Assembly (NCBI RefSeq): GCF_006149045.1
Contig: NZ_VBSN01000023.1
Span: forward strand, 1 to 64,000
Reading direction: 5' to 3'
Length of the DNA stretch: 64,000 nucleotides
Source: Dyadobacter flavalbus
GTDB taxonomy: Bacteria > Bacteroidota > Bacteroidia > Cytophagales > Spirosomataceae
Positions 17,063 through 25,496 of this stretch are shown here, in pieces (the first letter of the stretch is position 1; the number at the start of each line of letters is the position of its first letter). Made by a program: the position numbers and the translations under genes. Under the pieces are notes generated by a model, which saw only the letters and a program-made list of their open reading frames with translations, was not told the DNA's origin and did not search any database.

Positions 17063-19273
17063 TTATCTCTCTCCCATCGACACAGAATTAAGTTCCTGCA
17101 TTTCTTTAAGCCTTGGCAGGTATACGCTGGAAGGATACAACCGCATAAACTCTTCAATGGCCTGTGCATAAGCCTCCTTTCCGCGTACTTTCCCGATTAT
17201 GAAAACCCTCAGCAATGCAAATTTATCTTCCATCGGGCCGCCTTTGTAGGCAGGAAGATTTTGCTCAATGTCGTCGAGTGCTTTGGAATAATTCCCGTCC
17301 AGATACAATTTGTAAGCGGCTTCATATTCCTTTACAGGATTGGTCCCGATTGCAGTAGCATTACCCGCAGCATCCGGCGACTTGCTTACCAATCGCGCGT
17401 AAGTGGAGGTCGGGTACTCTTTCAGCAGCTTGTCTTTCCAGGCCAGTTTATTGCTGTTACCTTCGTCATAAGTAAGGTAAAGAAGGTAATAAATTTCATC
17501 CTTGTGCTGCGTGTTTGGAAAATCAGCAAGGATGCGTTCAAAAGTCGCAATCGAACGGTGGGGTTCTTTCAGGTCGAAGCGGTAAATCTTACCCAGATTA
17601 TACAGGGCATCTTCCTTTTTCTTCTGCGATTCTGCAAGTTGTGCTTCTGTCAGCGGAACGCTCTGCTTCATGGTATCATGCAGTTCGTTCCATTCCCGGC
17701 TGCCTTTTTTCATGATGCTGTCCGACGATGCAACAGGCACTTCGGCAGAATCGAGCGGATTGTCCGGACTTCCGGCTGCCAGTGTCTTGAGCTGGCGGCT
17801 GCTTCTCCGCCAGTCATCTTCAAGCGGGCGGTTTCCCCAGGTTCTTTTAAACTCTATTTTTCCCTGATTTACCAAAGCCGGATCGTACAGTTCCCATCTT
17901 CTTTCATTTCCGTTCATCATTGGGTTGGGCGTACTCCGGCTGGTTGCATTTTGTGCCATTTCCATTTCTTCTCTGGCTTTTCTTTGTTCCTCCACTCTGG
18001 CTTTTTCCTGCGTCTCAATGATGTTGTCAATATAATTGTCCAGCGCCGCAGGATTCATTTTCGCAAGATTCTGAAGACTGTCTTCCATATTGACGAGCAT
18101 GTATTGCGTCACGAAATCGTCCAGCGCCTTTTTACGGTCGGCAACCAGCCTGTATTCCGGCGCTTCTTCCGGAAGTATGATCAATGCACTGTCATAATAC
18201 GACTTCGATTTTTCAAAATTTTCAAGCGCTTCATAGTTGATGCGCGCCAGCTGGAGATAAGTATAAGCCTTTTGCTGCGTGTTGGTTCCTTTGGAAGCGG
18301 AAGCAGCTTTCTGAAGATAATCGATGGCTTCGGGAATTTGTTTGCGGTGTTCAGCCAGCAGACCCATCGTAAAATAGATCTTGTCCTTTAAATCATCATT
18401 TTTACGGTCACGAAGCATTTTTTCAAAACCGACTGATGACAGATCTCTTTCCGGATTGAGCACAACTTCATTCTGAAGTGAATTCATGGATGAATAAAAA
18501 CCCAGATTATAGTCCGGTGTATTTTTCTGCACGCTTTTGTAATGCTTGTTTGCAAGCGCATACTGTCCGAGGCGGTCATACATCTGTGCAGCTGCAAAAT
18601 GTATTCTGGCCGTTTCAGTGGATTTACTCAGCATGGGAAAAGTTTCTTCCAGAATGGCAACGGAAGTAAGGTATTCACCGTTCTGCTGGTGCAGATATGC
18701 TTTTGTAAGATAAAAATCACGGGTTGAATTTTTGTCCAGCGCTTGCTGGCTCAGGTATTCGGCTACGCCCAGCGCATTGGAAAAATCCTTTTGAACAATG
18801 TAGGCGCGCATGAGCAGAATCAAAGCGTCGTTTTTATCGTTTTCATCACGTCCGTTTGCATATACATAACGCAGTGCTTCAAGCCCGTCGGGCCATTCGC
18901 CCATATATAAACGCGCTTTGCCCAACACGATGTAACTGTTGTCGAGCCATTTGCTGTTCTGGTGTTTTTCGGCGACAATCGAAGCTTTCTTGACGGCATT
19001 TTCCAGCTGCGGTTTCACAGGAAGCGACAAAATAGAGTCCATCGGCAGCAAAATCGGCAGAATCTGATTGTAATCTTCTTTAAAAGCCTTTTTCATTTCA
19101 TATTCGGCATTCAGAAGATCCTGTTCTGCCATGAAATAGGCATTGTACCTTGCAGAAAGATTATGAAAACCGATTGCACCCCGCTTGGAGCTGAATTGCG
19201 AACAGGCAAAGAAACAGCTTATAAAAATCAGGCATAATAACAGCCGGCTGATATGAGTAATGTAACGGTCGAT
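17063..19273 (-). CDS. sprE: T9SS-associated TPR lipoprotein, SprE/PorW family
   Basis: A ~736-residue lipoprotein with a short hydrophobic leader ending in SCFFAC. Just after it comes RGAIGFHNLSARYNAYFMA, a hallmark of the SprE/PorW proteins needed for gliding and type IX secretion. TPR-like helical repeats fill much of residues 90-390. A charged, low-complexity segment follows, then more TPR-like repeats to the C terminus. PorW is thought to link outer-membrane T9SS parts to the PorKLMN motor. The frame could begin at TTG 19321, but that codon is part of a TAGTTTTG -7 element. I therefore choose GTG at 19271-19273, which gives MIDRYITHISRLLL and a normal leader. Confidence 0.82.
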   Translation of the reverse strand: MDRYITHISRLLLCLIFISCFFACSQFSSKRGAIGFHNLSARYNAYFMAEQDLLNAEYEMKKAFKEDYNQILPILLPMDSILSLPVKPQLENAVKKASIVAEKHQNSKWLDNSYIVLGKARLYMGEWPDGLEALRYVYANGRDENDKNDALILLMRAYIVQKDFSNALGVAEYLSQQALDKNSTRDFYLTKAYLHQQNGEYLTSVAILEETFPMLSKSTETARIHFAAAQMYDRLGQYALANKHYKSVQKNTPDYNLGFYSSMNSLQNEVVLNPERDLSSVGFEKMLRDRKNDDLKDKIYFTMGLLAEHRKQIPEAIDYLQKAASASKGTNTQQKAYTYLQLARINYEALENFEKSKSYYDSALIILPEEAPEYRLVADRKKALDDFVTQYMLVNMEDSLQNLAKMNPAALDNYIDNIIETQEKARVEEQRKAREEMEMAQNATSRSTPNPMMNGNERRWELYDPALVNQGKIEFKRTWGNRPLEDDWRRSSRQLKTLAAGSPDNPLDSAEVPVASSDSIMKKGSREWNELHDTMKQSVPLTEAQLAESQKKKEDALYNLGKIYRFDLKEPHRSIATFERILADFPNTQHKDEIYYLLYLTYDEGNSNKLAWKDKLLKEYPTSTYARLVSKSPDAAGNATAIGTNPVKEYEAAYKLYLDGNYSKALDDIEQNLPAYKGGPMEDKFALLRVFIIGKVRGKEAYAQAIEEFMRLYPSSVYLPRLKEMQELNSVSMGER

Positions 19274-19318
19274 CACGAATTTGGCTATTAGGGATGGTCT
19301 TATTATCTTCTTGACAAG

Positions 19319-19326
19319 CAAAACTA
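19319..19326 (-). promoter_or_regulatory. -7 element of sprE
   Basis: TAGTTTTG on the minus strand matches TAnnTTTG exactly, 45 bases before the chosen GTG start of sprE. If it is used, the upstream TTG (19319-19321) cannot be the start. No TTTG at the usual spacing was seen. Confidence 0.4.
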
Positions 19327-19414
19327 AAACGGCAATTTGAATATTTACGTATTGAAGATAGCGTCATTTCTAAAATTTAGAGCAATTTTACCATTATATT
19401 TTATATGTACCCCA

Positions 19415-19663
19415 ATGAAGAAAAATAATCCTGACCCGTTCAGTGAAGAAAGGAAATCGGCGTTGAAAAAACAGTCTTCGGGATTTCTGAAATATTCCGG
19501 AATGGCAACCCAGATGCTGGGCACCATACTGCTATTTACTTACGGCGGCTACAAGCTTGACGAATGGCAGCAGAACAAAGTGCCGGTCTGGACATTGATA
19601 CTTTCACTGGTTTCCATTGCTGCATCGCTGTACATGTTGATCAGAAGTTTTAACAAGAAGTAA
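19415..19663 (+). CDS. atpZ: AtpZ/AtpI-family ATP synthase accessory protein
   Basis: An 82-residue protein with two membrane helices. The segments YSGMATQMLGTILLFTYGGY and KLDEWQ are typical of AtpZ/AtpI (DUF6693-like) proteins encoded ahead of F-type ATP synthase genes. Family members assist c-ring assembly or carry Mg/Ca into the cell. ATG at 19415 is the natural start; upstream in-frame codons do not look like coding sequence. It is first in the atpZ-atpI-like-atpB-atpE-atpF-atpH run and divergent from sprE. Confidence 0.82.
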   Translation: MKKNNPDPFSEERKSALKKQSSGFLKYSGMATQMLGTILLFTYGGYKLDEWQQNKVPVWTLILSLVSIAASLYMLIRSFNKK

Positions 19664-19679
19664 ATATTAAAGCTTACGC

Positions 19680-20039
19680 ATGTTACGCAGCATTATAGCA
19701 ACGGCCGTTCTTGGAATTGTATTTTTCCTTGCTCAGCATTTTCATTTCGATTTTTTCCTTCACCGGCATATCTGGTATATTCTGGCCTTCTTTTTCGGGC
19801 TGTCCTTTTTCATTCACAGGTTAATGGAATTCGGTTTCAGAAACAAACGGGAAAAATTTGTCACTTTTTACATTTCCACGATCGCAGGCAGGATTGTCCT
19901 CAGCCTTGTCTTTATTGCACTGTTTTTGTACAACGGGCTAACTGATTCATTACTATTTGTCATCAACTTTTTTGCACTCTATTTATTTTATACATGCTTT
20001 GAAATATATGGTTTGTATCGTAACTTGCGCCGCGATTGA
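19680..20039 (+). CDS. AtpI-like membrane protein in ATP synthase operon
   Basis: A 119-residue protein with four predicted membrane helices and few charged residues. It contains the basic loop FGFRNKREKFVTFYI between helices two and three. Size, topology and place (16 bases after atpZ, 24 before atpB) suggest an AtpI (subunit I) analogue, but no clear sequence signature was recognised. It probably helps assemble the membrane sector; that is inference from context. Confidence 0.65.
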   Translation: MLRSIIATAVLGIVFFLAQHFHFDFFLHRHIWYILAFFFGLSFFIHRLMEFGFRNKREKFVTFYISTIAGRIVLSLVFIALFLYNGLTDSLLFVINFFALYLFYTCFEIYGLYRNLRRD

Positions 20040-20063
20040 CAAAGCATAGCATTTCAAGCCTTT

Positions 20064-21158
20064 ATGTATACCCATTTGAGACTGTTTTTTACTACGGCCC
20101 TAGTTGTGGCAACCTGCCTTTTCAATGCTCCTGCCAATGCAGCGGAACCCACCCAGCATGAGTCTGGCGGAGTTGCCGAAGGTATTAATGACCAAGAGCA
20201 TAAAATTGAACATAATCTTGAAGAGTCGGAAGAAAAGTTTGATATCGGAAGCATGATCATGCACCATATTGCCGATTCTCACGAGTGGGAAATGACGCAT
20301 GGCGTAACCATTCCTTTGCCTGTTATTCTTTACTCCGCTGACCGTGGAATTGAGGTTTTTTCTTCTTCCAACTTTCATAACGAGCACCACGAATACAACG
20401 GTTATCATCTTGTTCACGGCGAATCGGAGCAGATTGTTCCGGTGGATGAATCCCGCAAGATTTATGATTTCTCGATTACGAAAAACGTAGCTTCCATGCT
20501 GCTGAGCGCCGTAATCCTGATCCTTGTCTTTACAAGCATTGCAAGCTGGTACAAAAACAATAAAGGCAAAGCGCCCAAAGGTTTTCAGTCTGCAATGGAA
20601 GTAATCATCCTGTTCATCCGGGATGAAGTGGTGAAACCGAATGTTGGCCCTAAATATGAAAAGTATCTGCCTTATCTTCTGACACTTTTCTTTTTCATCC
20701 TGATCAACAACATTCTTGGGCTGCTGCCGGGATCGGCCAACCTGACCGGAAATATTGCGGTAACGATGGTGCTTGCCGTACTGACTTTCATTATCGTTCA
20801 CCTGAATGCAAACGGTCATTACTACAAACACCTTGTCAAACCAACCGGCGTCCCTGCTCCGTTGTTGCTGATTATGATTCCGGTTGAAATTGTTGGTGTA
20901 TTCATGAAGCCGTTTTCATTGATGGTGCGGTTATTTGCCAACATTACGGCGGGTCACATTATCCTTTTAAGTCTTTTCGGACTGATCTTTATTTTCCAGA
21001 GTTTTGTTATCGCACCGGTTATTTCATTGTTTGCTCTTTTCCTGAACTTCATTGAAATCATGGTTGCCTTCATTCAGGCTTTTATCTTTACGCTTTTGTC
21101 TTCCATGTACATCGGAAGTGCGATTGAAGATAACCACGATGCTGATCTCGGACATTAA
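20064..21158 (+). CDS. atpB: F-type ATP synthase subunit a
   Basis: A 364-residue subunit a, which forms the proton half-channels beside the c-ring. The essential arginine is visible as Arg289 in SLMVRLFANITAGH. About five membrane helices lie in the C-terminal 240 residues, with the usual NNILGLLPGS and the late FIQAFIFTLLSSMYI. The first 25 residues are a cleavable-looking signal peptide ending in APANAAEP. About 90 His- and Glu-rich periplasmic residues follow, making it longer than E. coli AtpB; long N termini occur in Bacteroidota. Located between the AtpI-like gene and atpE. Confidence 0.95.
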   Translation: MYTHLRLFFTTALVVATCLFNAPANAAEPTQHESGGVAEGINDQEHKIEHNLEESEEKFDIGSMIMHHIADSHEWEMTHGVTIPLPVILYSADRGIEVFSSSNFHNEHHEYNGYHLVHGESEQIVPVDESRKIYDFSITKNVASMLLSAVILILVFTSIASWYKNNKGKAPKGFQSAMEVIILFIRDEVVKPNVGPKYEKYLPYLLTLFFFILINNILGLLPGSANLTGNIAVTMVLAVLTFIIVHLNANGHYYKHLVKPTGVPAPLLLIMIPVEIVGVFMKPFSLMVRLFANITAGHIILLSLFGLIFIFQSFVIAPVISLFALFLNFIEIMVAFIQAFIFTLLSSMYIGSAIEDNHDADLGH

Positions 21159-21178
21159 TTTGCATTCTCTTTTATTAA

Positions 21179-21466
<288 letters not shown>

Positions 21467-21477
21467 TAAAAAAACTC

Positions 21478-21519
21478 GGGCTGGTTTCAGCCCTGCTTTC
21501 ATAGCACTAGGCATGAAAG
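21478..21519 (+). promoter_or_regulatory. Two hairpins downstream of atpE
   Basis: GGGCTG-GTTT-CAGCCC (21478-21493) and CTTTCAT (21496-21502) pairing with ATGAAAG (21513-21519) lie back to back after the atpE stop. With the stronger hairpin at 21534-21558 they could protect or process the atpE message. Their role is inferred from position. Confidence 0.45.
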
Positions 21520-21533
21520 TAAATGAAATTGCA

Positions 21534-21564
21534 TCGTGGAAGCATTAGGCTTCCACGACTTTTT
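21534..21564 (+). terminator. Terminator-like hairpin between atpE and atpF
   Basis: TCGTGGAAGC pairs perfectly with GCTTCCACGA over a five-base loop and is followed by CTTTTTAAT. It has the form of an intrinsic terminator but sits inside the operon, 68 bases before atpF. It is likely an attenuator that makes more atpE than atpF message. Confidence 0.65.
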
Positions 21565-21631
21565 AATAAAGAGAGAAAAAAATAAAAGGATCAATCCTTT
21601 ATTAATCTTACACTCAAAACTCATTTATACT

Positions 21632-22126
21632 ATGTCATTGCTTACTCCAAACCCAGGCCTTATTTTCTGGATGCTGGTGGTATTCTTACTGGTTGTTTTC
21701 ATCCTGGCGAAGTTTGCCTGGAAACCGATTATCAAAGGCCTTAAAGATCGTGAAAATGAAATTCAGGGCGCTCTGGACCTTGCGGAAAGAACAAGAGCTG
21801 AAATGATTCAGCTGAAATCCGATAACGAAAAGCTGATTGCAGAAGCCAATGCCGTACGCGATCAGATCCTGCGTGACGCCAAAGAAGCTGCTGACCGTAC
21901 AATCCTTGAATCAAAAGATAAAGCTGCCGCTGAAGCGCAGAAAATGATTGAAGGCGCTCGTGAAACTATTCGTAACGAACAACAGCTGGCTGTTTCCAAA
22001 ATCAGAAAAGAAGTTGCTGTACTTTCTCTTGAGATTGCTGAGAAAGTTTTACAGCGTGAACTGAAAGATAAAGAAGCGCAGGAACGCCTTATTGCAGAAC
22101 TTGCTTCATCTGCACGTCTTAATTAA
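21632..22126 (+). CDS. atpF: F-type ATP synthase subunit b
   Basis: A 164-residue peripheral-stalk subunit with one N-terminal membrane helix (about 8-30, FWMLVVFLLVVFILAKFAW). A long charged helix, rich in Ala, Glu, Lys and Arg, follows and dimerises as a coiled coil to hold F1 still. The frame extends upstream to 21536 through the terminator-like hairpin, so the ATG at 21632 (MSLLTPNPGLIF) is the real start. It is followed by atpH after 20 bases. Confidence 0.94.
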   Translation: MSLLTPNPGLIFWMLVVFLLVVFILAKFAWKPIIKGLKDRENEIQGALDLAERTRAEMIQLKSDNEKLIAEANAVRDQILRDAKEAADRTILESKDKAAAEAQKMIEGARETIRNEQQLAVSKIRKEVAVLSLEIAEKVLQRELKDKEAQERLIAELASSARLN

Positions 22127-22146
22127 AATACCTAAATTAATTTCCG

Positions 22147-22683
22147 ATGTCAGTAAGTATAGTTGCTTCCCGATATGCAAAGTCACTGATCGAACTTGCG
22201 AAAGAGCAGAACGTTCTGGAAGAAGTTTATCAGGATATGTTATTGTTTAAAGACACAGCTGATAAAAACAGAGCATTGATGCTGGCACTGAAAAGTCCAA
22301 TTGTGCGTCATGAAAAGAAGCTTGGAATCCTGAAATCGCTTTTCGAAAACCGCGTCAATCCGGTTTCCTATGCGATTTATACGATCATTACAAAAAAGAA
22401 CAGAGAGTCTATTCTGGATGAAATTGCGGCCGAGTTTATAAAAAGCTATAACCTTTTCCGCGGTATTCAGAAAGCAACGGTCATTACAACTACACCGCTT
22501 ACAGATGAACTGCGCGCGCAATTTAAAAGCATCGTTGCTACTTCTACGGGAAATACTGTGGAACTAAGCGAAAAAGTAGATTCAAGCCTGATTGGAGGTT
22601 ATATTCTCAGAATTGATGACCGCCAGGTGGATGCTTCGCTTCGCAGCCGTTTGAATGAACTTAAGTTACAATTAACAAACTGA
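22147..22683 (+). CDS. atpH: F-type ATP synthase subunit delta
   Basis: A 178-residue OSCP/delta subunit joining the peripheral stalk to the top of F1. Typical features are the N-terminal SIVASRYAKSLIELAKEQN and the C-terminal GNTVELSEKVDSSLIGGYIL followed by RIDDRQVDASLRSRL. Length is normal. It is the last gene of this run: a strong terminator follows and the next gene is on the other strand. The usual neighbours atpA and atpG are therefore missing here. Confidence 0.95.
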   Translation: MSVSIVASRYAKSLIELAKEQNVLEEVYQDMLLFKDTADKNRALMLALKSPIVRHEKKLGILKSLFENRVNPVSYAIYTIITKKNRESILDEIAAEFIKSYNLFRGIQKATVITTTPLTDELRAQFKSIVATSTGNTVELSEKVDSSLIGGYILRIDDRQVDASLRSRLNELKLQLTN

Positions 22684-22706
22684 TATTTTTTATCTGCTAA
22701 TTTGGA

Positions 22707-22737
22707 AGACCCGGCTGCCATGCGGCCGGGTCTTTTT
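22707..22737 (+). terminator. Terminator closing the ATP synthase operon
   Basis: AGACCCGGC and GCCGGGTCT form a perfect 9-bp stem, followed directly by TTTTTATA. It lies 24 bases after the atpH stop and only a few bases before the stop codon of the convergent gene. Confidence 0.85.
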
Positions 22738-22742
22738 ATATA

Positions 22743-23621
22743 CTACACATTCATTTTTGCCACATTCTTGAAACTGATCTCAATGGCTTCAACCGGAGGC
22801 CTTTTCGCCATATCCTGCTCCACAAAGAAATGAGTCATACCGGCTATCTTGCGAGCATCAAATATCTTTTTAAAATCAATGGAGCCTGTTCCGACTTCTG
22901 CAAACGACTGATCGCCCTTGTCCATGTCTTTTACATGCCACAACGGGAAGCGGCCCGGATATTTTTTGAACAAATCCACAGGATCCAGTCCGGCCTTTAC
23001 AATCCAGTACAAATCCAGTTCAAGCTTGACAAGTTCCGGATCAGTACTTGCTATCAGGTCATAAGGAAGCTGCCCGTCCATTTTCTTGAACTCGAAATCG
23101 TGATTGTGATACCCAAACTGCAGACCGGCCTTCTTGGCAACTTCTCCTGATTTATTGAACAGGTCAACGTACTTTTTGTAATCATCAATTGATTTTCTTT
23201 CCGCATCCGTCAAATAAGCACAGTTGACATATTTCTGGCCCAGTTCCGCTGCGTCGTCCACTGCACGTTGCCAGTCATTGCTTAACGTACCTTTTACATC
23301 TTTTCTTTCCACACCGGCGCCATAATGGCCGCTGACCGGATCAAGGCCAAGATTTTTCAGCATTGCCTTGAATTCCTTGGTTGTTTTACCAAAAAATTTC
23401 CCGTCCGTATATCCGAAAAGTTCCACTTCTTTATATCCGATTGCCGCAACCTTTTTCAACGTACCTTCCAAATCCTTCGAAAGCTCATTTCTCAGCGTAT
23501 AAAGTTGCAGCCCGACTTTTGAAGATGCTTTCATTTCCCAATTCGATAACATCGGTGTTGCCATCAGCAAAGCTCCTGCTTTTACAAATGACCTGCGGGA
23601 AATATTTTCTGTGCTTTTCAT
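22743..23621 (-). CDS. Exported sugar phosphate isomerase/epimerase-like TIM barrel
   Basis: A 292-residue protein of the xylose isomerase-like TIM-barrel family (AP_endonuc_2). The N terminus carries a twin-arginine signal (SRRSFVKAG, residues 8-16), so it should be folded first and exported by Tat. Conserved metal-site segments include KEVELFGY, GYHNHDFEF, LVKLELDLYWIVKAG and HVKDMDKG, and a late FVEQD. Such proteins isomerise or epimerise sugars, and several Bacteroidota copies act on 3-keto-glucosides; the substrate here is unknown. It follows the esterase gene after 27 bases, suggesting a shared operon. Confidence 0.8.
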   Translation of the reverse strand: MKSTENISRRSFVKAGALLMATPMLSNWEMKASSKVGLQLYTLRNELSKDLEGTLKKVAAIGYKEVELFGYTDGKFFGKTTKEFKAMLKNLGLDPVSGHYGAGVERKDVKGTLSNDWQRAVDDAAELGQKYVNCAYLTDAERKSIDDYKKYVDLFNKSGEVAKKAGLQFGYHNHDFEFKKMDGQLPYDLIASTDPELVKLELDLYWIVKAGLDPVDLFKKYPGRFPLWHVKDMDKGDQSFAEVGTGSIDFKKIFDARKIAGMTHFFVEQDMAKRPPVEAIEISFKNVAKMNV

Positions 23622-23648
23622 TTTTAAATTGTAATTATATGATTGTTT

Positions 23649-25331
23649 CTATTTGGTAATGCTAAGTACACTGGAACCCGCCATCGCTTTCTTCATTTCA
23701 TCCGTTAACTGCCAGTTTTCCGAAAAATATCCTTCCGAAACCATGTTGGAAACAGAACCTTTGAAGAAAATGAAATCCTTGAAATCCGGCAATTTTCTGT
23801 GCATGACGGGAACAAACGGGAATCCTTCATCTTTGCTTCCCGCCCACCACGGCAATCCGGAACTGATGGCAACATAATGCTTGTCAACCGGAAATATATA
23901 AAACAAACCGTGATCTTTGTCGGCGGAATTCAGATGCAACGGCAGTTTGTCTGCATGGCTTGCTATTAAACTATTGGTCTCTTTCGTTCCGAACAGGATC
24001 AGATCAGCGCTTTCCAGATCACTCGGCCTTACTTCCTTATCGGATAAAACGCGTGGAAAAAACATCATTCTGCCCAAAAACGGGCCACGATACTGCGCCC
24101 AGTCCGCAGCCTGGTTTGCTATATCCATTCTGCTTTTCAACTCTTCCTGCGGAGGATTGTCGGCTGTTCCGTACACATAAACATGCCTGGACGAAAAAGC
24201 ATCGAAAATCGGCCCTTCTGCTCCTTTTTTCTTCCTCATGGAAGAAGTGACAGCCATTGTACCAACTTCCCATGCATTGTTCTTTTTTACAAATGAAATA
24301 ATACTGTCAGCCTTTGCACTAATTTCGTTGTTATCAATCTTAAAACTCACAACCGAGGCATTGGTGAACTTTGGATGGTTTTTCAGATTCAGCGTAAATG
24401 CTTCCAGGTTCTTTGTAGTAACGACTATGTTATTTGCTTTTGAAAATCTTGCATCTATTTCTGCCAGCGTTCCGTAACTGATGTTGTCAAACTTTACCCA
24501 GAATGCCTTGTCATATTTGTAAAGTTTGCTCACAAATCTCACACGATCCGGATAAGGGTTTCGTTCAGCATGGCCAAACCATTCAAAGATAAATTCATTG
24601 TCATAAGCACTGACCCAACTGTCATGTTTCACATCTACAAATTCCTTGTAACTTACTTCCACACCCATATCCTGTAATTCCGAAACCCATTTCTGCGTTC
24701 CTGAAACGGGTACAACCGGATCAGCATCGCCATGAAAGAAATGAATCGGAAAGTTCAGCGCATTGGGAGCCAGATCAAATGTGCCGTTTGGAGGCGCAGG
24801 ACAAACCGGCGCAATGGCAGCCCAGATATCAGGGCGCGTAAGGCCGAGCCAGAGCGTACCGCCGCCGCCCATGGACAAACCGGTAAGATAAATCCGGTTC
24901 TCATCAATTTTAAACCGTTTCTTAATGTCGTCCAGAACGTCATAAACATCTTGTTCAGGAATTCCCTGATAGCCCGCTGTTCCTCTTGCCAAAGGTGATG
25001 CAACAATGAAATCGACATTTTCCCATTGCGGAAAATACCTTGTGGCTTCTACATCCGTTTCACCTTCTGCATTGCTTTTCCCAAAAACCCGGCGCAGTGA
25101 AAGCCGGTGATTATCGCCGGCGCCATGCAGCATGATGACAAGCGGATACTTCTTGTTTTCATCAAAATTCTTTGGCAAATAGAGGCCATAAGGCTGTTCT
25201 GTATCGTCGGCATCAGAAAAAAAAGTTAATACCTGCGGTCCGGAAGGAAGTTTTTGTGCGTTGGAATCAAAAGCCGGAAAACTCAGGCACAGCCCAAGAA
25301 CAAACAGGATTTTGCAGGAATTTACATTCAT
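23649..25331 (-). CDS. Secreted alpha/beta-hydrolase (esterase/prolyl-oligopeptidase-like) with unknown C-terminal domain
   Basis: A 560-residue protein with a signal peptide (about 1-25). Residues 30-250 form an alpha/beta-hydrolase. The nucleophile is Ser153 in GLSMGGGGT, Asp204 is in HGDADPVVP and His236 in VKHDSW, with VIMLHGAGDN as oxyanion region. This resembles carbohydrate or feruloyl esterases and the peptidase-like esterases of polysaccharide degraders. Residues ~300-560 form a second region with GAEGPIFDAFSSRHVYVYGT and DLILFGTKETNSLIA, recurring in large esterases but without a function I can name. Upstream of the isomerase-like gene. Confidence 0.75.
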   Translation of the reverse strand: MNVNSCKILFVLGLCLSFPAFDSNAQKLPSGPQVLTFFSDADDTEQPYGLYLPKNFDENKKYPLVIMLHGAGDNHRLSLRRVFGKSNAEGETDVEATRYFPQWENVDFIVASPLARGTAGYQGIPEQDVYDVLDDIKKRFKIDENRIYLTGLSMGGGGTLWLGLTRPDIWAAIAPVCPAPPNGTFDLAPNALNFPIHFFHGDADPVVPVSGTQKWVSELQDMGVEVSYKEFVDVKHDSWVSAYDNEFIFEWFGHAERNPYPDRVRFVSKLYKYDKAFWVKFDNISYGTLAEIDARFSKANNIVVTTKNLEAFTLNLKNHPKFTNASVVSFKIDNNEISAKADSIISFVKKNNAWEVGTMAVTSSMRKKKGAEGPIFDAFSSRHVYVYGTADNPPQEELKSRMDIANQAADWAQYRGPFLGRMMFFPRVLSDKEVRPSDLESADLILFGTKETNSLIASHADKLPLHLNSADKDHGLFYIFPVDKHYVAISSGLPWWAGSKDEGFPFVPVMHRKLPDFKDFIFFKGSVSNMVSEGYFSENWQLTDEMKKAMAGSSVLSITK

Positions 25332-25433
25332 TTTAATATAATAATTTTCTGGGGCTAAATATAAACTAAATCATAACGGGATTTTGCTAAAAACGCATTT
25401 TCCTTTTCCGCACACGGTGTTAATATTTGCAAA

Positions 25434-25466
25434 CAAAAAAAGGCAGATCTTGCGACCTGCCTTTTT
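25434..25466 (-). terminator. Terminator after clpC
   Basis: Read on the minus strand, AAAAGGCAG and CTGCCTTTT flank a ten-base loop and are followed by TTTG. The stem is symmetrical with A/T tracts on both sides. It lies 31 bases past the clpC stop and could also act in the other direction. Confidence 0.75.
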
Positions 25467-25496
25467 GCCTAATTGCTGCATTCCTGGCTGAACGGC

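Noticed and set aside
17261..18391. A 376-codon open frame antisense to sprE
   Set aside because: Low-complexity Phe/Arg-rich translation, no start context. Shadow of the TPR coding strand.
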